A stretch of DNA of 45,786 nt, from NCBI GenBank assembly GCA_028287115.1, contig JAQBQF010000163.1, positions 1-45,786 of the forward strand, read 5' to 3'. The notes below the pieces were generated by a model. That model worked only from the letters and a program-made list of their open reading frames with translations, was not told the origin of the DNA and did no database searches. Below are positions 1 through 9,100 of this stretch, piece by piece. The stretch comes from Myxococcales bacterium (GTDB lineage Bacteria; Myxococcota_A; Polyangia; Haliangiales; Haliangiaceae). How positions within the stretch are numbered: the stretch's first letter is position 1; each line of letters opens with the position of its first letter. A program made the position numbers and the translations under genes.

Positions 1-274
1 TGGCCGAGAACAGTAGTCGTGCGACGACGAAAGCGAATCGAAGCCCCGGCGACCGCAACCAAGACCGCCCTAGCTCGACATATTCCTCATTCGTGAAATG
101 AGGTCGGACGTTGCGCATCACCGCGACGTACTCGCTCCAGTCGAGTCTTTCTTTTCGGTCTCGAAGTCGGTTGACCGAGATTGACGTGCCTTCGACGATA
201 CGCTCGAGCGCGACACCTTTCGCGGTAAGTGCGGGGAACAGAACTGTGAACACCTTCGTCGAGACTTCTTTCAT
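1..274 (-). CDS. Unknown protein, N-terminal part only (runs off left edge)
   Basis: On the minus strand an ATG at 274 opens a frame that stays open for all 91 codons to base 1, so the C-terminus lies outside the window. The protein begins MKEVSTKVFTVLFPALTAKG and continues with a pattern of short amphipathic helices: a Val-Glu-Gly-Thr segment, an Asn-Arg-Leu-Arg-Asp element, an aromatic Asp-Trp-Ser-Glu-Tyr, then a hydrophobic stretch near residue 80-90. The pattern is reminiscent of N-terminal sensory regions of some AraC-like or sensor proteins, but I do not recognise the family. Its start codon overlaps the TGA of the KAS III-like gene as ATGA, so the two are almost certainly co-translated. 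The codon use (G/C at third positions) fits a real gene. Confidence 0.6.
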   Translation of the reverse strand, partial: MKEVSTKVFTVLFPALTAKGVALERIVEGTSISVNRLRDRKERLDWSEYVAVMRNVRPHFTNEEYVELGRSWLRSPGLRFAFVVARLLFSA

Positions 275-1335
275 CAACGGCCCCACTCGAGCACTGTTGC
301 ACCGTACGTCATGCCAGTGCCGCCGCCGAACAACGTAATCAGGTCGCCGGGTTTGAGGATCCCCTCGTCTTCCGCTTTACGAAGGCCGAGCGGGATAATC
401 GCGGAGAATAGATAGCCGGTCTCCGAGAACGTCTCGACCGATGCTGCCGTTTCGAGACCAGAGCTCTCCTGGGCGATCTGTCTTAACCAAGGCGTTCCTT
501 GGTGAATCGAAAAGAACCGAATGGCCGAAGGTTCACATCCTGCTTTAGCAAGAGCTGCGGTTACGCTCTTCGTGCACAGGTCAACCGTCTGCAGCAACAC
601 GGCACGCATTCCTGCCGCATCGCCGATGTGGATCAGCGGACGTCCTTCAGCGTACCAGGTGCTCCGCGGGACGGACGCTATGAGCGTGTTCGGATGTTGT
701 CCGTCGGCGTAGTGCACGGACGAAAGCAGGCCTCGGCTTGCGACATTGCCGACGACGACGGCGGTTGCTCCATCGCCGAAATAGGGTGAAACCTCGTTGT
801 CGTTCTCGACCAAGCGAGATGCACCGCACGACTGAACGAGGAGAGCGCATCGTGCACGCCCGCTGACGATCATGGCCTCCGCGATCGTGAGCTGCATCAG
901 GAATGTGTAAGCCGCTGCCTCAGCCTGCATCGCGAAACACTCGGTGTTGAGCTTGAGACCGTGATGCAGCAGCGCCGCAGAGTTACTCAGTAAGTACTCT
1001 GGAGCCACCGTATGCGTCAGCAGAAGATCGATGTCACAAGGCTGGACTCGCGCCCGCTCGAGCGCGTCTCGAGCGGCGTAGAGCTCCAGATCGTGCGTCG
1101 TCATTCCGGGCGGCATGATTCTTCGAGACACTGCACCCTGAAACGGATCGTGTGCCTGTTGCTCCATCGCAGAAAGGACACGTGCGGCTGACTTGGATAC
1201 ACCTGCCGTAGGTGGAGTCGCAGCTGGGCGCCGAACGGGCCAGCTATCGACGACCTGCTTGGGCCACCAGTCATTTCGACGCACGTCTGGCGGCAAGTAC
1301 CTGCCGATTCCCAGAATGCCCACGTTGCTTGGCAT
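274..1335 (-). CDS. KAS III (FabH/thiolase-fold)-like protein with altered active site
   Basis: The 353-aa length and overall pattern match 3-oxoacyl-ACP synthase III and related chain-transferring enzymes. There is an N-terminal Gly-Ile-Gly-Arg-Tyr-Leu-Pro strand. A central helix (residues 133-150) aligns with the nucleophile loop, FGDGATAVVV (about 186-195) is typical of the family, and GGGTG lies near the C-terminus (338-342). Aligning C133...AAAYTF with the family pattern C...AACSGF puts Ala142 where the nucleophilic Cys should be. His278 (in IHQG) fits the catalytic His, but Tyr308 sits at the Asn position. A normal condensing role is therefore doubtful; acyl transfer by another residue, or a structural role, is possible. 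A GGGGA ribosome-binding site precedes the ATG. The gene is divergent from the P450 across 77 bp. Confidence 0.8.
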   Translation of the reverse strand: MPSNVGILGIGRYLPPDVRRNDWWPKQVVDSWPVRRPAATPPTAGVSKSAARVLSAMEQQAHDPFQGAVSRRIMPPGMTTHDLELYAARDALERARVQPCDIDLLLTHTVAPEYLLSNSAALLHHGLKLNTECFAMQAEAAAYTFLMQLTIAEAMIVSGRARCALLVQSCGASRLVENDNEVSPYFGDGATAVVVGNVASRGLLSSVHYADGQHPNTLIASVPRSTWYAEGRPLIHIGDAAGMRAVLLQTVDLCTKSVTAALAKAGCEPSAIRFFSIHQGTPWLRQIAQESSGLETAASVETFSETGYLFSAIIPLGLRKAEDEGILKPGDLITLFGGGTGMTYGATVLEWGR

Positions 1336-1412
1336 GTCCCCAACTGTACAGCAGTAGCTGAGCTGCGTAGACGCCGTGCACTCGAGCGACGATACTTGCT
1401 CATAACATCAAC

Positions 1413-2612
1413 ATGACCGAGCTCGCCGTCGATCTCTCGAGCCCAGACAGCTACACGAACGGCGTCCCACACGGCGCGTTCAAGCAGCTGAGGGCAACAA
1501 GTCCGGTGTCGTGGCAGCCGGAGGTGAGGGGGCGCGGATATTGGGCGGTCACTCGTTACCAAGACATCCTGACCGTGCTCCGCAGCCCGGCGCGGTACTC
1601 ATCGTGGCGTGGAGGAGCGCTGCTTGCCGATCCTCCTGCCGAATTTCTCGAGAAGCTGCGTGAGGGGATGCTCAATCGCGATCCGCCGGACCACACGGTC
1701 ATGCGCAAGCTCGTCAACAAGGCGTTCAATCCACGGCGCGTCACCGAGCTCGAGGCGCGGGTTCGGCAACACGCGCGGTTTCTGATCGATCGCGTGCGCG
1801 CGAACGGTCGTTGCGATTTCGCGACCGACGTCGCCGGAGAAATGCCCCTGTTCGTGATCTGCGAGATCCTGGGGGTGCCTGTCGAAGACCGCGACGCGTT
1901 GTATGCGCTCACGGCCCGGATGTTCGGTACCGAGCACAAAGACCCTGCGGAGGCTTTGCGGGACGGCATGGCCGCTGCGCAAGAGATGCGGACCTACGGT
2001 GCCGAGCTCGGGCGCCAGAAGATGGTGGCACCACGCGACGATCTTGCGAGTGACCTGCTCGGCGCCGAGATCGATGGTCGTCGACTCACCGAGGGCGAAT
2101 TCCAGGCGTTCTTCATGCTCCTGTTCAACGCCGGAAGCGACACCACCCGGAGCCTTCTGTGTTACGGGCTCGATCTCCTACTCGAACGGCCGCAGACATT
2201 GCAGCGGCTGCGCGATGACCCGTCGTTACTGCCGACCGCGATCGAAGAGATGCTGCGCTACGAGTCTCCCGTGATTCAGTTCCGGAGAACTGCAACGCAA
2301 GACGTGGAGCTCGGCGGGCAGCGGATCGCGGAGGGCGACAAGGTCGTCGTGTTCTTCCCGTCTGCCAACCGTGACGAGTCCGTGTTTGCCGACTCCGATA
2401 CGTTCGACATCACGCGCTCGCCGAACGATCACATCGCGTTTGGCTACGGGACGCATTTCTGTCTCGGCGCACCGCTGGCACGGCTCGAGACCAAGTACGT
2501 CTTCGAGGAGCTGCTGATCAAGCTGCACGATATCGAGCGTGCGAAGCCGATCGAGCCGGCACGTACCAACTTCATTCGCAGCATTCGCCATCTCGAAATC
2601 ACGTTTACGTAG
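1413..2612 (+). CDS. Cytochrome P450 monooxygenase
   Basis: A soluble bacterial class P450 of 399 aa that would hydroxylate or epoxidise a small molecule using electrons from a ferredoxin partner. All hallmarks are visible. The I-helix oxygen-activation motif AGSDTT is at 240-245, and the K-helix ExxR is E279-R282. The heme-binding loop FGYGTHFCLG is at 343-352, with Cys350 as the thiolate ligand. The segment NRDPPDHTVMRKLVNKAF (88-105) is typical of the CYP107/CYP124/CYP125-like bacterial branch. The substrate cannot be read from the sequence. No ferredoxin or reductase gene lies nearby. No clear Shine-Dalgarno precedes the ATG. The O-methyltransferase follows after 12 bp, so the two are probably one transcript. 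Confidence 0.95.
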   Translation: MTELAVDLSSPDSYTNGVPHGAFKQLRATSPVSWQPEVRGRGYWAVTRYQDILTVLRSPARYSSWRGGALLADPPAEFLEKLREGMLNRDPPDHTVMRKLVNKAFNPRRVTELEARVRQHARFLIDRVRANGRCDFATDVAGEMPLFVICEILGVPVEDRDALYALTARMFGTEHKDPAEALRDGMAAAQEMRTYGAELGRQKMVAPRDDLASDLLGAEIDGRRLTEGEFQAFFMLLFNAGSDTTRSLLCYGLDLLLERPQTLQRLRDDPSLLPTAIEEMLRYESPVIQFRRTATQDVELGGQRIAEGDKVVVFFPSANRDESVFADSDTFDITRSPNDHIAFGYGTHFCLGAPLARLETKYVFEELLIKLHDIERAKPIEPARTNFIRSIRHLEITFT

Positions 2613-2624
2613 TTAGGGGCTCAG

Positions 2625-3653
2625 ATGTCAAAGCTCGATCGTCCATCCGTTCCAACTTGTAGCGACGGTCCGATCTGGAACGTGTGGCTCGCCGCATTTC
2701 ACGCGCCCGCGCTCGCGATCGCCGACGAGCTCGGCATGTTCAGAGCATTGCGAGACCGCCCGGCGACCGCCGCCGAGCTCGCCGTCTCGCTCGATATCGA
2801 GGTGCGAGCAATCGAGACGCTCGCGGGCTTGATGTCCGCTTTGGAGTTTCTGATTCAGGCCGACGGCCGGTTTCATCTCACAGACGTCGCCAGGCACTAC
2901 TTGGTTCCAGACAGCCCGTACTACTGGGGTGGATTCCTGCAGCGGATTCGCGCGTTGCCGCTTGATTGCTCGAAACTGATCGCGGGTCTGCGTCGCGGCC
3001 ATGCGGCGCAGGAGGCCCGTGTGACAGCAGGTTGGGAAGTCCCAGAACCGCCTGCAGCGGCCCTCGAATCATTCACGCACGCGATGCATGCTCACTCGTT
3101 CGCACTCGCGATGCGCATCACGCCGGCGCTCGAGCTGTCGAACGTGGAGACGCTGCTGGACGTCGCAGGGGGGTCGGGTAGCTACTCGATTGCGGCTGCG
3201 TTGCGGAATCCGCGGCTGAAGTGCTCGGTGCTCGATCTGCCGGCCGTGTGCGCCGTCGCCTCGAAGTACATCGAGAAGTTCGCGATCTCGGATCAAGTCA
3301 CGGTCGTGCCGGCGAACATGTTCCGGGATCCGTGGCCGACCGGCTACGAGCGCGTCTTCCTCAGCGACATTTTCCACGATTGGGACGACGCCCGCTGCCA
3401 TCGTTTGGCGGCGCATGCGTACGAGTCGCTGTCGAGCGGAGGCAAGGTCGTCATCCACGAGATGATCCTTTCGGACTCGAAGGACGGGCCGCTCCACGCC
3501 GTTGCGTATTCGATGGTGATGGTGTTTGTCGCGCAAGGACGACAACGGTCCGCCCGCGAGCTCACCGAGATCTTGCTCGGTGCAGGCTTTGTCGACATTC
3601 AGCCGACCATGACGTCGGGCGGATATGCGGCCATCACCGGGACGAAGCCGTAG
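2625..3653 (+). CDS. SAM-dependent class-II O-methyltransferase
   Basis: This 342-aa protein has the layout of the plant-type O-methyltransferases also seen in bacterial secondary metabolism and as CrtF. An N-terminal winged-helix dimerisation domain (about 15-105) precedes a Rossmann SAM-binding domain. Motif I is LLDVAGGSGSYS (177-188), with an acidic Asp204 in SVLDLPAV after strand 2. LSDIFHDWDD (246-255) contains His251 at the usual catalytic-base position. It would methylate a hydroxyl on a small aromatic or polyketide-like substrate, which is unknown here. A good AGGGG ribosome-binding site lies just before the ATG, 12 bp after the P450 stop. The 3' end faces the convergent ThDP-enzyme gene with a 12-bp gap. 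Confidence 0.92.
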   Translation: MSKLDRPSVPTCSDGPIWNVWLAAFHAPALAIADELGMFRALRDRPATAAELAVSLDIEVRAIETLAGLMSALEFLIQADGRFHLTDVARHYLVPDSPYYWGGFLQRIRALPLDCSKLIAGLRRGHAAQEARVTAGWEVPEPPAAALESFTHAMHAHSFALAMRITPALELSNVETLLDVAGGSGSYSIAAALRNPRLKCSVLDLPAVCAVASKYIEKFAISDQVTVVPANMFRDPWPTGYERVFLSDIFHDWDDARCHRLAAHAYESLSSGGKVVIHEMILSDSKDGPLHAVAYSMVMVFVAQGRQRSARELTEILLGAGFVDIQPTMTSGGYAAITGTKP

Positions 3654-3665
3654 GGTCTCGGCTCC

Positions 3666-5792
3666 TTAGTTGACGATGCTCGGGAACCGCGTCGCAGCCT
3701 TGGGCTGCGCGGGGATCGTCATCGCGGCGACGCGGTCCTTCTTTGGCAACAAGATCGCCGGATCGATCCTCACGTCGATCACGACGGGGCCGACCGCCTT
3801 GCGCAGCATCTCTTGGGCCGCGCGAAGCTCGCCGGCTTGTTCGACGCGCAGCGTGGTCGCACCGAGGCCGCGCGCGACCGAGCAGACATCGAGCGGATTC
3901 GTCGGATATCTCGGGTTTCGTCCGTAGACGATCTGGTGGCCGGTCTCGACCATCCCGAGACGTTCGTCGTTGAACACGAAGACCCGGATCGGAAGGCGCT
4001 CGGCGACCGCAGTTGCGATCTCGAACGCATTCATCGCGAAACAGCCATCTCCGCAGATCGCCGCGACGACGCGGTCAGGTTGCGCGAGCTGGGCTCCGAT
4101 CGCTGCACCGATCGATTGGCCCATCGAGCCGAGCCCGGTCATCGCGATGAAAGCATCAGGGCTGGTCGTTTGGAGGTAGTGGGTCGCGAACACGAAGTGC
4201 TCGCCGGAGTCGATCGCGTAGATGGTGTCGGAGGGGAGGAGAGACTGGAGCTCGATCAGCGCATCTTGCGACGCGATCCGGTCCGGCTTGGTCGAGGACG
4301 GCAGGGCGGCTCGCTCGACGCCGCCTGCGATCAGCCGGCGGCGAGTTGGCGGTCGCTCGGCAAGTCGATCGGCGAGCCCGGCAAGTAGCTCCGATGCGGA
4401 TGCGACGATCGCGTGAGTCGGCGAATAGCTCTTTCCGATCTGTCGCGCATCGATGTCCACGTGGATCAACGCGTGTGAGGCTTGGATACATGGCGAGAAC
4501 CCATCGGTCGCCGTGTCGCCGAGACTCGTTCCGATCGCGAGCAGCACGTCGACGCCGGCTTCGAGATAGCGACGTGCAGACGCGTGGCCGCCCATCCCGA
4601 ACACTCCGAGCGCGAGCGGATGGTCCTCACGGAAGACGCCCTTCGCTTTCGGCGTTGTCACGACAGGACAGCCAAGCCGCTCCGCGAGCACGCGCAAGCG
4701 AGCGGGCGCACCGTGGCCACGGACTCCGCTCCCCGCGAGGATCAAGGGGCGCTTGGCTTCGAGCATGAGCGCGAGGATCTCGTCGAGCGTTGCCGAAGAG
4801 ACGATCTCACCCATGCGGACTGCGCCGCCGACGCGCGGTGCGGTGATCTCTGCGGTCGTGATGTCGATCGGAAGCGTCAGCAAGACGGGGCCCTTACGGC
4901 CTGACTGTGCAGTCGCAATCGCACGACGCACCAGGTGAGGCAGCGCGCTCGCGCGCGGAATCTCCGCAGACAGCTTCGTGACGTGACGTGCCATCTCGAC
5001 GATCTGGAGACCGTGTGCGGAGCCATCTTGCAAGACGCCTTTGCCGTGGGCGTTGCGTGGAACCTCCCCCACGAGCAGCAGCACCGGCAAGCCGTCGCAC
5101 CACGCAGATGCGAGGCCGGTCATCGAATTAAGTGCGCCGGGACCCGAGGTGACGGCCACGACGCCGAGACGGCCGGTCGTCTGCGCGTACCCAGCAGCCG
5201 CAAACATCGCGCCGCTCTCGTGACGCGTCGTGATCACACGGATGTTGCTGTCGATCAGCGCATCGTGAATCGCAGAGATCGGACCGCCGGGGAGTCCGAA
5301 GACGACCTCGACGCCGGCTTCGGCGAGCATCGACACGAGCAGGTCGGCACAGCGGATCGTGGGATTCGCAGCAGGCTCTTCGGGCTCGGGAGCGATCACC
5401 GGTTCGAGCAGTGCTTCGAGGGTCAGAGGCTTCGCGATTGCACGCAGCGCGCCCGCTTCGCGTGCGATGTTCTCGAGATCTGGGGTCATCGTGGCACTTG
5501 CCAGGATGACGTTGATGTCGCGCGTCTCGGGGTTCGCCTTGATCCGCCGGCATGCTTCGAGCCCGTCGAGGCCCGGCATGTAGACATCCATCACGACGAG
5601 GTCGGGCTTGACCGCGCCGACCTGAAGCAACGCGTCGATCGCATTGTTCGCGACCGTCACCTCCAGCTGCTTGTGACTCCGTAGCAACCGCTGGATCGCG
5701 CGAAGCTGAAGCTCGTCGTCATCGACAATGAGCACTCGGCGCAACTGCATCGTGCCGGCTAGAGAGGAAACGCTGCGGCCGAGCTTGTACAT
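3666..5792 (-). CDS. Fusion: receiver (REC) domain + acetolactate-synthase-like ThDP enzyme
   Basis: The 708-aa product joins two complete modules. Residues 18-130 form a CheY-like receiver with the acidic pair D24/D25, phospho-acceptor D69 in VVMDVYMPG, Ser99 at the switch position and K121 in AKPLT. After an acidic, Pro-rich linker (about 132-145), residues 147-690 form a ThDP-dependent decarboxylase/acyloin-forming enzyme of the acetolactate synthase type. This part has the cofactor-activating Glu192 (TRHESGA), a central domain, and the Mg-ThDP motif GDG (581-583) closed by Asn608. ilvN and the other ilv genes are absent nearby, so this need not be branched-chain biosynthesis. Two starts are possible: ATG at 5792, or ATG at 5750 just before the receiver domain; neither has a strong ribosome-binding site. 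The fusion suggests activity or assembly under phosphorylation control. Confidence 0.9.
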   Translation of the reverse strand: MYKLGRSVSSLAGTMQLRRVLIVDDDELQLRAIQRLLRSHKQLEVTVANNAIDALLQVGAVKPDLVVMDVYMPGLDGLEACRRIKANPETRDINVILASATMTPDLENIAREAGALRAIAKPLTLEALLEPVIAPEPEEPAANPTIRCADLLVSMLAEAGVEVVFGLPGGPISAIHDALIDSNIRVITTRHESGAMFAAAGYAQTTGRLGVVAVTSGPGALNSMTGLASAWCDGLPVLLLVGEVPRNAHGKGVLQDGSAHGLQIVEMARHVTKLSAEIPRASALPHLVRRAIATAQSGRKGPVLLTLPIDITTAEITAPRVGGAVRMGEIVSSATLDEILALMLEAKRPLILAGSGVRGHGAPARLRVLAERLGCPVVTTPKAKGVFREDHPLALGVFGMGGHASARRYLEAGVDVLLAIGTSLGDTATDGFSPCIQASHALIHVDIDARQIGKSYSPTHAIVASASELLAGLADRLAERPPTRRRLIAGGVERAALPSSTKPDRIASQDALIELQSLLPSDTIYAIDSGEHFVFATHYLQTTSPDAFIAMTGLGSMGQSIGAAIGAQLAQPDRVVAAICGDGCFAMNAFEIATAVAERLPIRVFVFNDERLGMVETGHQIVYGRNPRYPTNPLDVCSVARGLGATTLRVEQAGELRAAQEMLRKAVGPVVIDVRIDPAILLPKKDRVAAMTIPAQPKAATRFPSIVN

Positions 5793-6112
5793 CTTGTGGC
5801 GCTTATAACCCCGATCTCGTCGTCCGGAGTGCTAAGAATTCACCCGCTGGCGTTTCGCAAATCCGCGTGAGAACGCTGCTAGATCACTGGGGTTTTCGAG
5901 ATCTTGGATCTGGCGAAACACTGAATTCTAGCCCTACACACCAGCGTGCTTCGGCCGAGGCGTCCGTTGCGAGACGGAACGCCCAGCCAACACGTTCGTC
6001 ATGCGCTGTCGAATGCACGAAAGGCGAACATCGATCCCACGGAAGCCAGCAACGAAAGACTTGCGATACGTTCCTTGCTGGTGGACTTCATCACGACAGG
6101 GCGCGGGCACGC
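5793..6112. other. Divergent intergenic control region, no gene seen
   Basis: About 320 bp lie between the divergent REC-ThDP gene and the WD40 kinase. The first 150 bp or so are visibly richer in A/T than the flanking genes and contain stops in several frames. The frame of the kinase is open back to an ATG at 5867, but the residues it would add (Ser, Arg, His and Gln-rich, no domain character) look non-coding. I therefore treat this stretch as leader and promoter DNA for both genes. I could not pick convincing -35/-10 boxes by eye, and there is no strong hairpin. Confidence 0.5.
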
Positions 6113-9100
6113 ATGAGGGAGCGACTCACCGCGTTGTTCCATGAGGCCAGTCGGTTGCCGCTGGATGCGCGGCCCGCATTCGTCGACAAGATCCGGATCA
6201 CGGATCCTGCGCTCGCCGACGAGCTCGGCTCGCTGCTGGCGGCGAACGGGACTGCCGACACCTTGCTAGGGGCTGGGCCGTCGGGCATGTCGACGGCGGA
6301 TCTGCGGCCGGCGAGGGTTAGGGCGGCGAACCTCGCGATTCCCGGCTATCGGGTGACCGACATCCTTGGCGAAGGTGGCATGGGCACCGTGTACCTCGCC
6401 GAACAAGACGCGCCGAGGCGGCAGGTCGCGATCAAGGTACTGCATGCTCGCTCGGCCGGCTCGCTTGCACGGTTTGCGACCGAAGCAGACGCGATGGCGC
6501 GGCTCGATCATCCGGGTATCGCGCGCATCCTCGAGGCGGGAGAAGCCGACGGTCATCCATTTCTCGTGATCGAGCACATCGAGGGCGTGACGCTCGAGCG
6601 GTTCGCATCGTCGGTACCGCTCGACAAGCGGCTGCATCTGTTCGTCGCGATCTGCGATGCCGTGCATCACGCGCATGTCAAAGGCGTGATCCACCGCGAC
6701 CTCAAGCCGTCGAACGTGATGGTGCGCGATGGCGAACGGATCGTCGTCCTCGATTTCGGTGTGGCGCGCCTTGCGGCTGATGATGGCTCGACTCCGGGGT
6801 CGACGCGTGCGGGCGAGCTCGTCGGGACCCCGCTCTATATGAGCCCGGAACAGGCCCAGCTTCGTGCCGATCAAGTCGACGCGAGGTCCGATGTCTACAC
6901 GCTCGGCGTGATTCTGTACGAGCTCGCGTGCGCGGAGCTGCCGTACAACGTGCGCGGGATGCCGCTGCCGGCACTGACGTGCGCGATCATCGAGGACGAG
7001 CCGAAGCCGCTCGGTAAACGCGATCCGGCGTTGCGCGGCGACCTCGAAGCGATCACTGCAAAAGCGCTCGCGAAGCAGCCGGGCGATCGGTATCACTCGG
7101 CGGCCGCGCTCGGCGATGACGTCCGGAGATTTCTCCAGCGGCTTCCGGTCTCGGTGCGCAATCCCGGCGCGCTCGAGCGCGCCCAGCGGTTTGTTCGCCG
7201 CCGGCCGCTGGTGGCCGCGGCGATCGGCGGCTCGATCCTGGGTGCTGCGACGTTCGCCGCGATCGTCACGGGCCTGTGGCTCGATGCGCGCGCGGCGCGA
7301 CGCACGGCGGAAGACGCTCGTGCGAAGGCGGAGCTCGCACGCGCCGACCTCGAGTCGCGCACGAATCAGCTCACGTTGCGTCAGGCGCGCGGTGCCCTCG
7401 AGCGCGATCCCACCGAAGCGATCGCGTGGCTCGCGACGCTGACGACGCGTGATGTCGATGCGGGCGCGGCGTGGTCGATCGCGAACGAAGCGCTGGCGCG
7501 CGGTGTCGCGAAGGACGTGCTGCGCGGTCACACCGACGAGGTCCACTGGGTCGAAGCGCTCGACGATGGGTTCGTCTCGGCGAGCTACGACGGTCACGTG
7601 ATCGCGTGGGAGCCATCGCCTCGCACGTTGTTCACCGCGAAGCACGGGAGGATCCATGCGGCGCGGCCTTCGCCGGATGGCACGTTGATCGCGATCGGCG
7701 GTGACGATGGCACGCTGCACGTCGTTTCGCGTGAGGGCAAGGTCGTGTCCGCGCTCGAGGGCCATGTCGGCGACGTCCAGCACGTCGCCTGGTCGTCCGA
7801 GGGCGCGTGGCTCGCGACCGGAGATGACCACGGTCATCTGTTCGTCTGGCCGCATGGCGCGGCGCCTGGCCGCGAGCTCGTCGCCGCGCACACGGCGATC
7901 GGCACGGTCGTGTTCTCGGGACAAGGTGAGAATCTCGTCTCGGGAGATCACGAGGGCGCGATCTGGCTGTGGGACCTCGCGGCCGGCACCCAGCGCACGG
8001 TCGGCACGGGTGCTGATATCGCCGAAGCGTGGACCGATGGGAAGCGCGTGTCGTCCGTCGATGTCGAAGGCACCGTGCGTACGTGGCACGTCGATGGAGA
8101 CAAGCTGGCAATCGATCGCACCGTCGTGACAGGCAAGAAATGCAAGCGCGCCGTGTTCGCCGCGGACGGTGGCTGGACCGTGCTCGGTGGTGTCGGGGGC
8201 ACGGTCACGCGTGTCGAGGGCGATGTTGTCGAGACGCTGTGGACGTATCCGGTGCAGGTCCGAAGCCTCGCGGTCTCGCCGGATGGCCAACGGATCGCCT
8301 TCGGCAGTGACGATGGCGCGCTCGAAGTACGCGATCGATCGAGCGGACGGCAGATCGCACTGCGCGGTCACGGGTCGCGAATTCGTCACCTCGCGTTCAC
8401 TCGCGATGGTGTGCTGCTGTCCGCCGACAGCGATGGCGTCGTACGGCGTTGGGCGCTCGCGGCAATGCCGCTCGATCTGATCGATGCGCACGGTGCGGCG
8501 GTCGCGAAGATGATGACGAACGGAACGCAGGTTGCCTCGGTCGATACCGCGGGCGAGGTCTCTTTGTGGACGATCGTCGACGGCGGACACGCGCATGTCG
8601 GACATGTCGACGGACGCGCGACCGAGATCGCGATCGCGAACGGCGTCGTCGTCACGGGGACCGCGGAAGGTGTGCTCACGTGGTGGACGTCACCCACGCC
8701 GGTGCGGCAGACGATCAAGGGCATCGTCCGAGCGATCAGCGTCGGTCCGGATCGCGTTGCGGTCGCGACATCGGCCGGTCCGATCGCGATGTTCTCGCTC
8801 GCCGGCGCACCGCTGCCATCGCTCTCGGGTCACGTCAAGGGCACCGAGGTCGTCGCGTTCGATAGCAGTGGCAGGCTGCTCGCTTCGGGGGGGCAGGATC
8901 GGGCGATCCGGGTCTGGGTGCGTTCGGGTGAAGCATATGTGCCGTTTGCGGAGCTCACGGGACCTCGCGGCGATAGCCACCTCCTGGCGTTCTCCGGTGA
9001 TGGCGCGCAGCTCGTCTGCGCGGGCAACGACGGGGCGGTCTGGGCATGGTCGGTCTCCCAAACGACACAGCCGCAACCGATGACCGCGATCGCGCAGCAT

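Noticed and set aside
274..1335. Annotation as fabH of fatty-acid synthesis
   Set aside because: The nucleophilic Cys and the Asn of the triad are absent and no fab genes adjoin.
3666..5792. Annotation as ilvB acetolactate synthase
   Set aside because: The enzyme part fits the family, but the receiver fusion and the absence of ilvN/ilvC make the housekeeping role unproven.
5867..6112. N-terminal extension of the WD40 kinase
   Set aside because: The added 82 residues have no domain character, the DNA is more A/T-rich, and the family N-terminus begins at 6113.
6266..8605. A 779-codon open frame on the minus strand
   Set aside because: It is antisense to the WD40 kinase, has Arg/Asp/His-rich composition without domains, and arises from G/C-biased third positions of the real gene.
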